DNA of 10,635 nucleotides from assembly GCA_020058145.1 (NCBI GenBank), contig JAGVEP010000258.1, forward strand, positions 1 through 10,635, given 5' to 3'. Position numbers and translations under genes: made by a program. Below are positions 10,123 to 10,635 of this stretch, one piece after another; position 1 is the first letter of the stretch, and every line of letters starts with the position of its first letter. Under the pieces are notes generated by a model that was not told the origin of the DNA, did not search any database, and saw only the letters and a program-made list of their open reading frames with translations. Source of the stretch: Phycisphaerae bacterium. Its GTDB lineage: Bacteria > Planctomycetota > Phycisphaerae > UBA1845 > Fen-1342.

Positions 10123-10635
10123 TTAGAACAGCTCATCGAGCTCGTCGGCTCCTCCTCCGGGCAGCTCACCATAGCGTTGCACGTGCTGCTGAATCAGCTC
10201 GCTTTCGCGCTGCGTATACATGCGGTCCTCTTCCCAGAGGAAGAAGCCCACGGCTGTGCCCGCCTCGAGTTGTGCCGACAGGTACGCCTGAATACTCGCG
10301 AGCCCCTTGATCTGCGTGGGCTTCCGGCTGGCATCCGCGAGGATCACCACGCCGGCGACCGCTGGCACCCGCGCCACGTTCACGCGGTTGAATTCCAGCC
10401 AGCGTTCCGGCGGTAGCACCGGCGGCGAAATCCCCAGCCGTAGATCGCACTGCAGACAGCGGCGGGCCTCGGAAACGGCGGCCGCGGGCGAATAGGTCGT
10501 CTCGAGTTCGCGAAAATCGGCGCAGCGCTCGGCGGCCGTCGCACACGGTGGCGACACGCGCGGCCGCGGGGCAAAACCCGTCTCTCGGCCGATCCACGCG
10601 TCGGGCGGCTTGCGATCCACGCAGCGGACGGTCAC
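10123..10635 (-). CDS. C-terminal part of a glutamate-synthase small-subunit-like oxidoreductase with a GIY-YIG-like tail (runs off right edge)
   Basis: 170 residues are visible, and the frame is open to the window edge, so the true start is outside. The part nearest the edge (FRELETTYSPAAAVSEARRCLQCDLRLG) matches the end of the NAD(P)H/FAD oxidoreductase fold of the glutamate synthase small subunit family, where EA-x-RCLxCD is a conserved landmark. It is followed by a domain of about 80 residues (VAGVVILADASRKPTQIKGL, FFLWEEDRMYTQRESELIQQ) that resembles a degenerate GIY-YIG-like module found at the end of some such oxidoreductases. This second call is from memory of the pattern. The acidic C-terminus is ADELDELF. 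It converges on the CitD-CitE gene with 9 bases between the two stop codons. The substrate cannot be deduced without the FAD and NAD regions. Confidence 0.6.
   Translation of the reverse strand: MTVRCVDRKPPDAWIGRETGFAPRPRVSPPCATAAERCADFRELETTYSPAAAVSEARRCLQCDLRLGISPPVLPPERWLEFNRVNVARVPAVAGVVILADASRKPTQIKGLASIQAYLSAQLEAGTAVGFFLWEEDRMYTQRESELIQQHVQRYGELPGGGADELDELF

Overview
The window is a GC-rich stretch of bacterial DNA with short gene spacing, Shine-Dalgarno sites before many genes, a RAYT-type (REP-associated tyrosine) transposase and several families of small hairpin repeats. From the repeat style and the protein families I infer Planctomycetota or a close relative. This is inference, since there is no rRNA or marker gene here.

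Layout, plus strand. Positions 1-477 hold the end of a double-zinc-ribbon protein and a small membrane protein with a zinc ribbon. Positions 491-5812 hold the most interesting block: three proteins whose helical cores look like ESCRT-III/Snf7 (491-1921, 2691-3296, 3309-3917), a nucleotidyltransferase-fold protein (3920-4609), and an AAA ATPase with an N-terminal MIT-like domain and Vps4/katanin-clade motifs (4694-5812). The first ESCRT-III-like protein is fused behind a winged-helix region, and the third ends in a near-consensus MIM1 helix, the kind of peptide that MIT domains bind. A RAYT transposase gene flanked by 46-bp inverted repeats, followed by a 27-bp tandem hairpin array, sits between the first and second ESCRT-III-like genes (1918-2672). 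Positions 5813-5967 are a repeat-filled gap. Positions 5968-7755 encode an SPFH/Band-7-like domain joined to a beta-propeller. Its stop overlaps the start of deoC (7752-8438), which in turn overlaps a second small zinc-ribbon membrane protein (8435-8674). After a 209-bp gap with two hairpins comes a CitD-CitE fusion (8884-10113). A convergent minus-strand gene, the C-terminal part of a glutamate-synthase-small-subunit-like oxidoreductase, runs off the right edge (10123-10635).

How they may work together (inference): the ESCRT-III-like proteins would polymerise on membrane, the MIT-AAA ATPase would remodel or disassemble the polymer through the MIM1-like tail, and the SPFH-propeller and zinc-ribbon membrane proteins would supply membrane platforms or anchors. 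PspA, SPFH and zinc-ribbon membrane proteins are similarly grouped in Bacillus ydjFGHI. A complete ESCRT-III plus MIT-Vps4 gene set is known from archaea and eukaryotes. In a bacterial operon it would be a candidate bacterial ESCRT system. The deoC and citDE genes look like ordinary metabolism.
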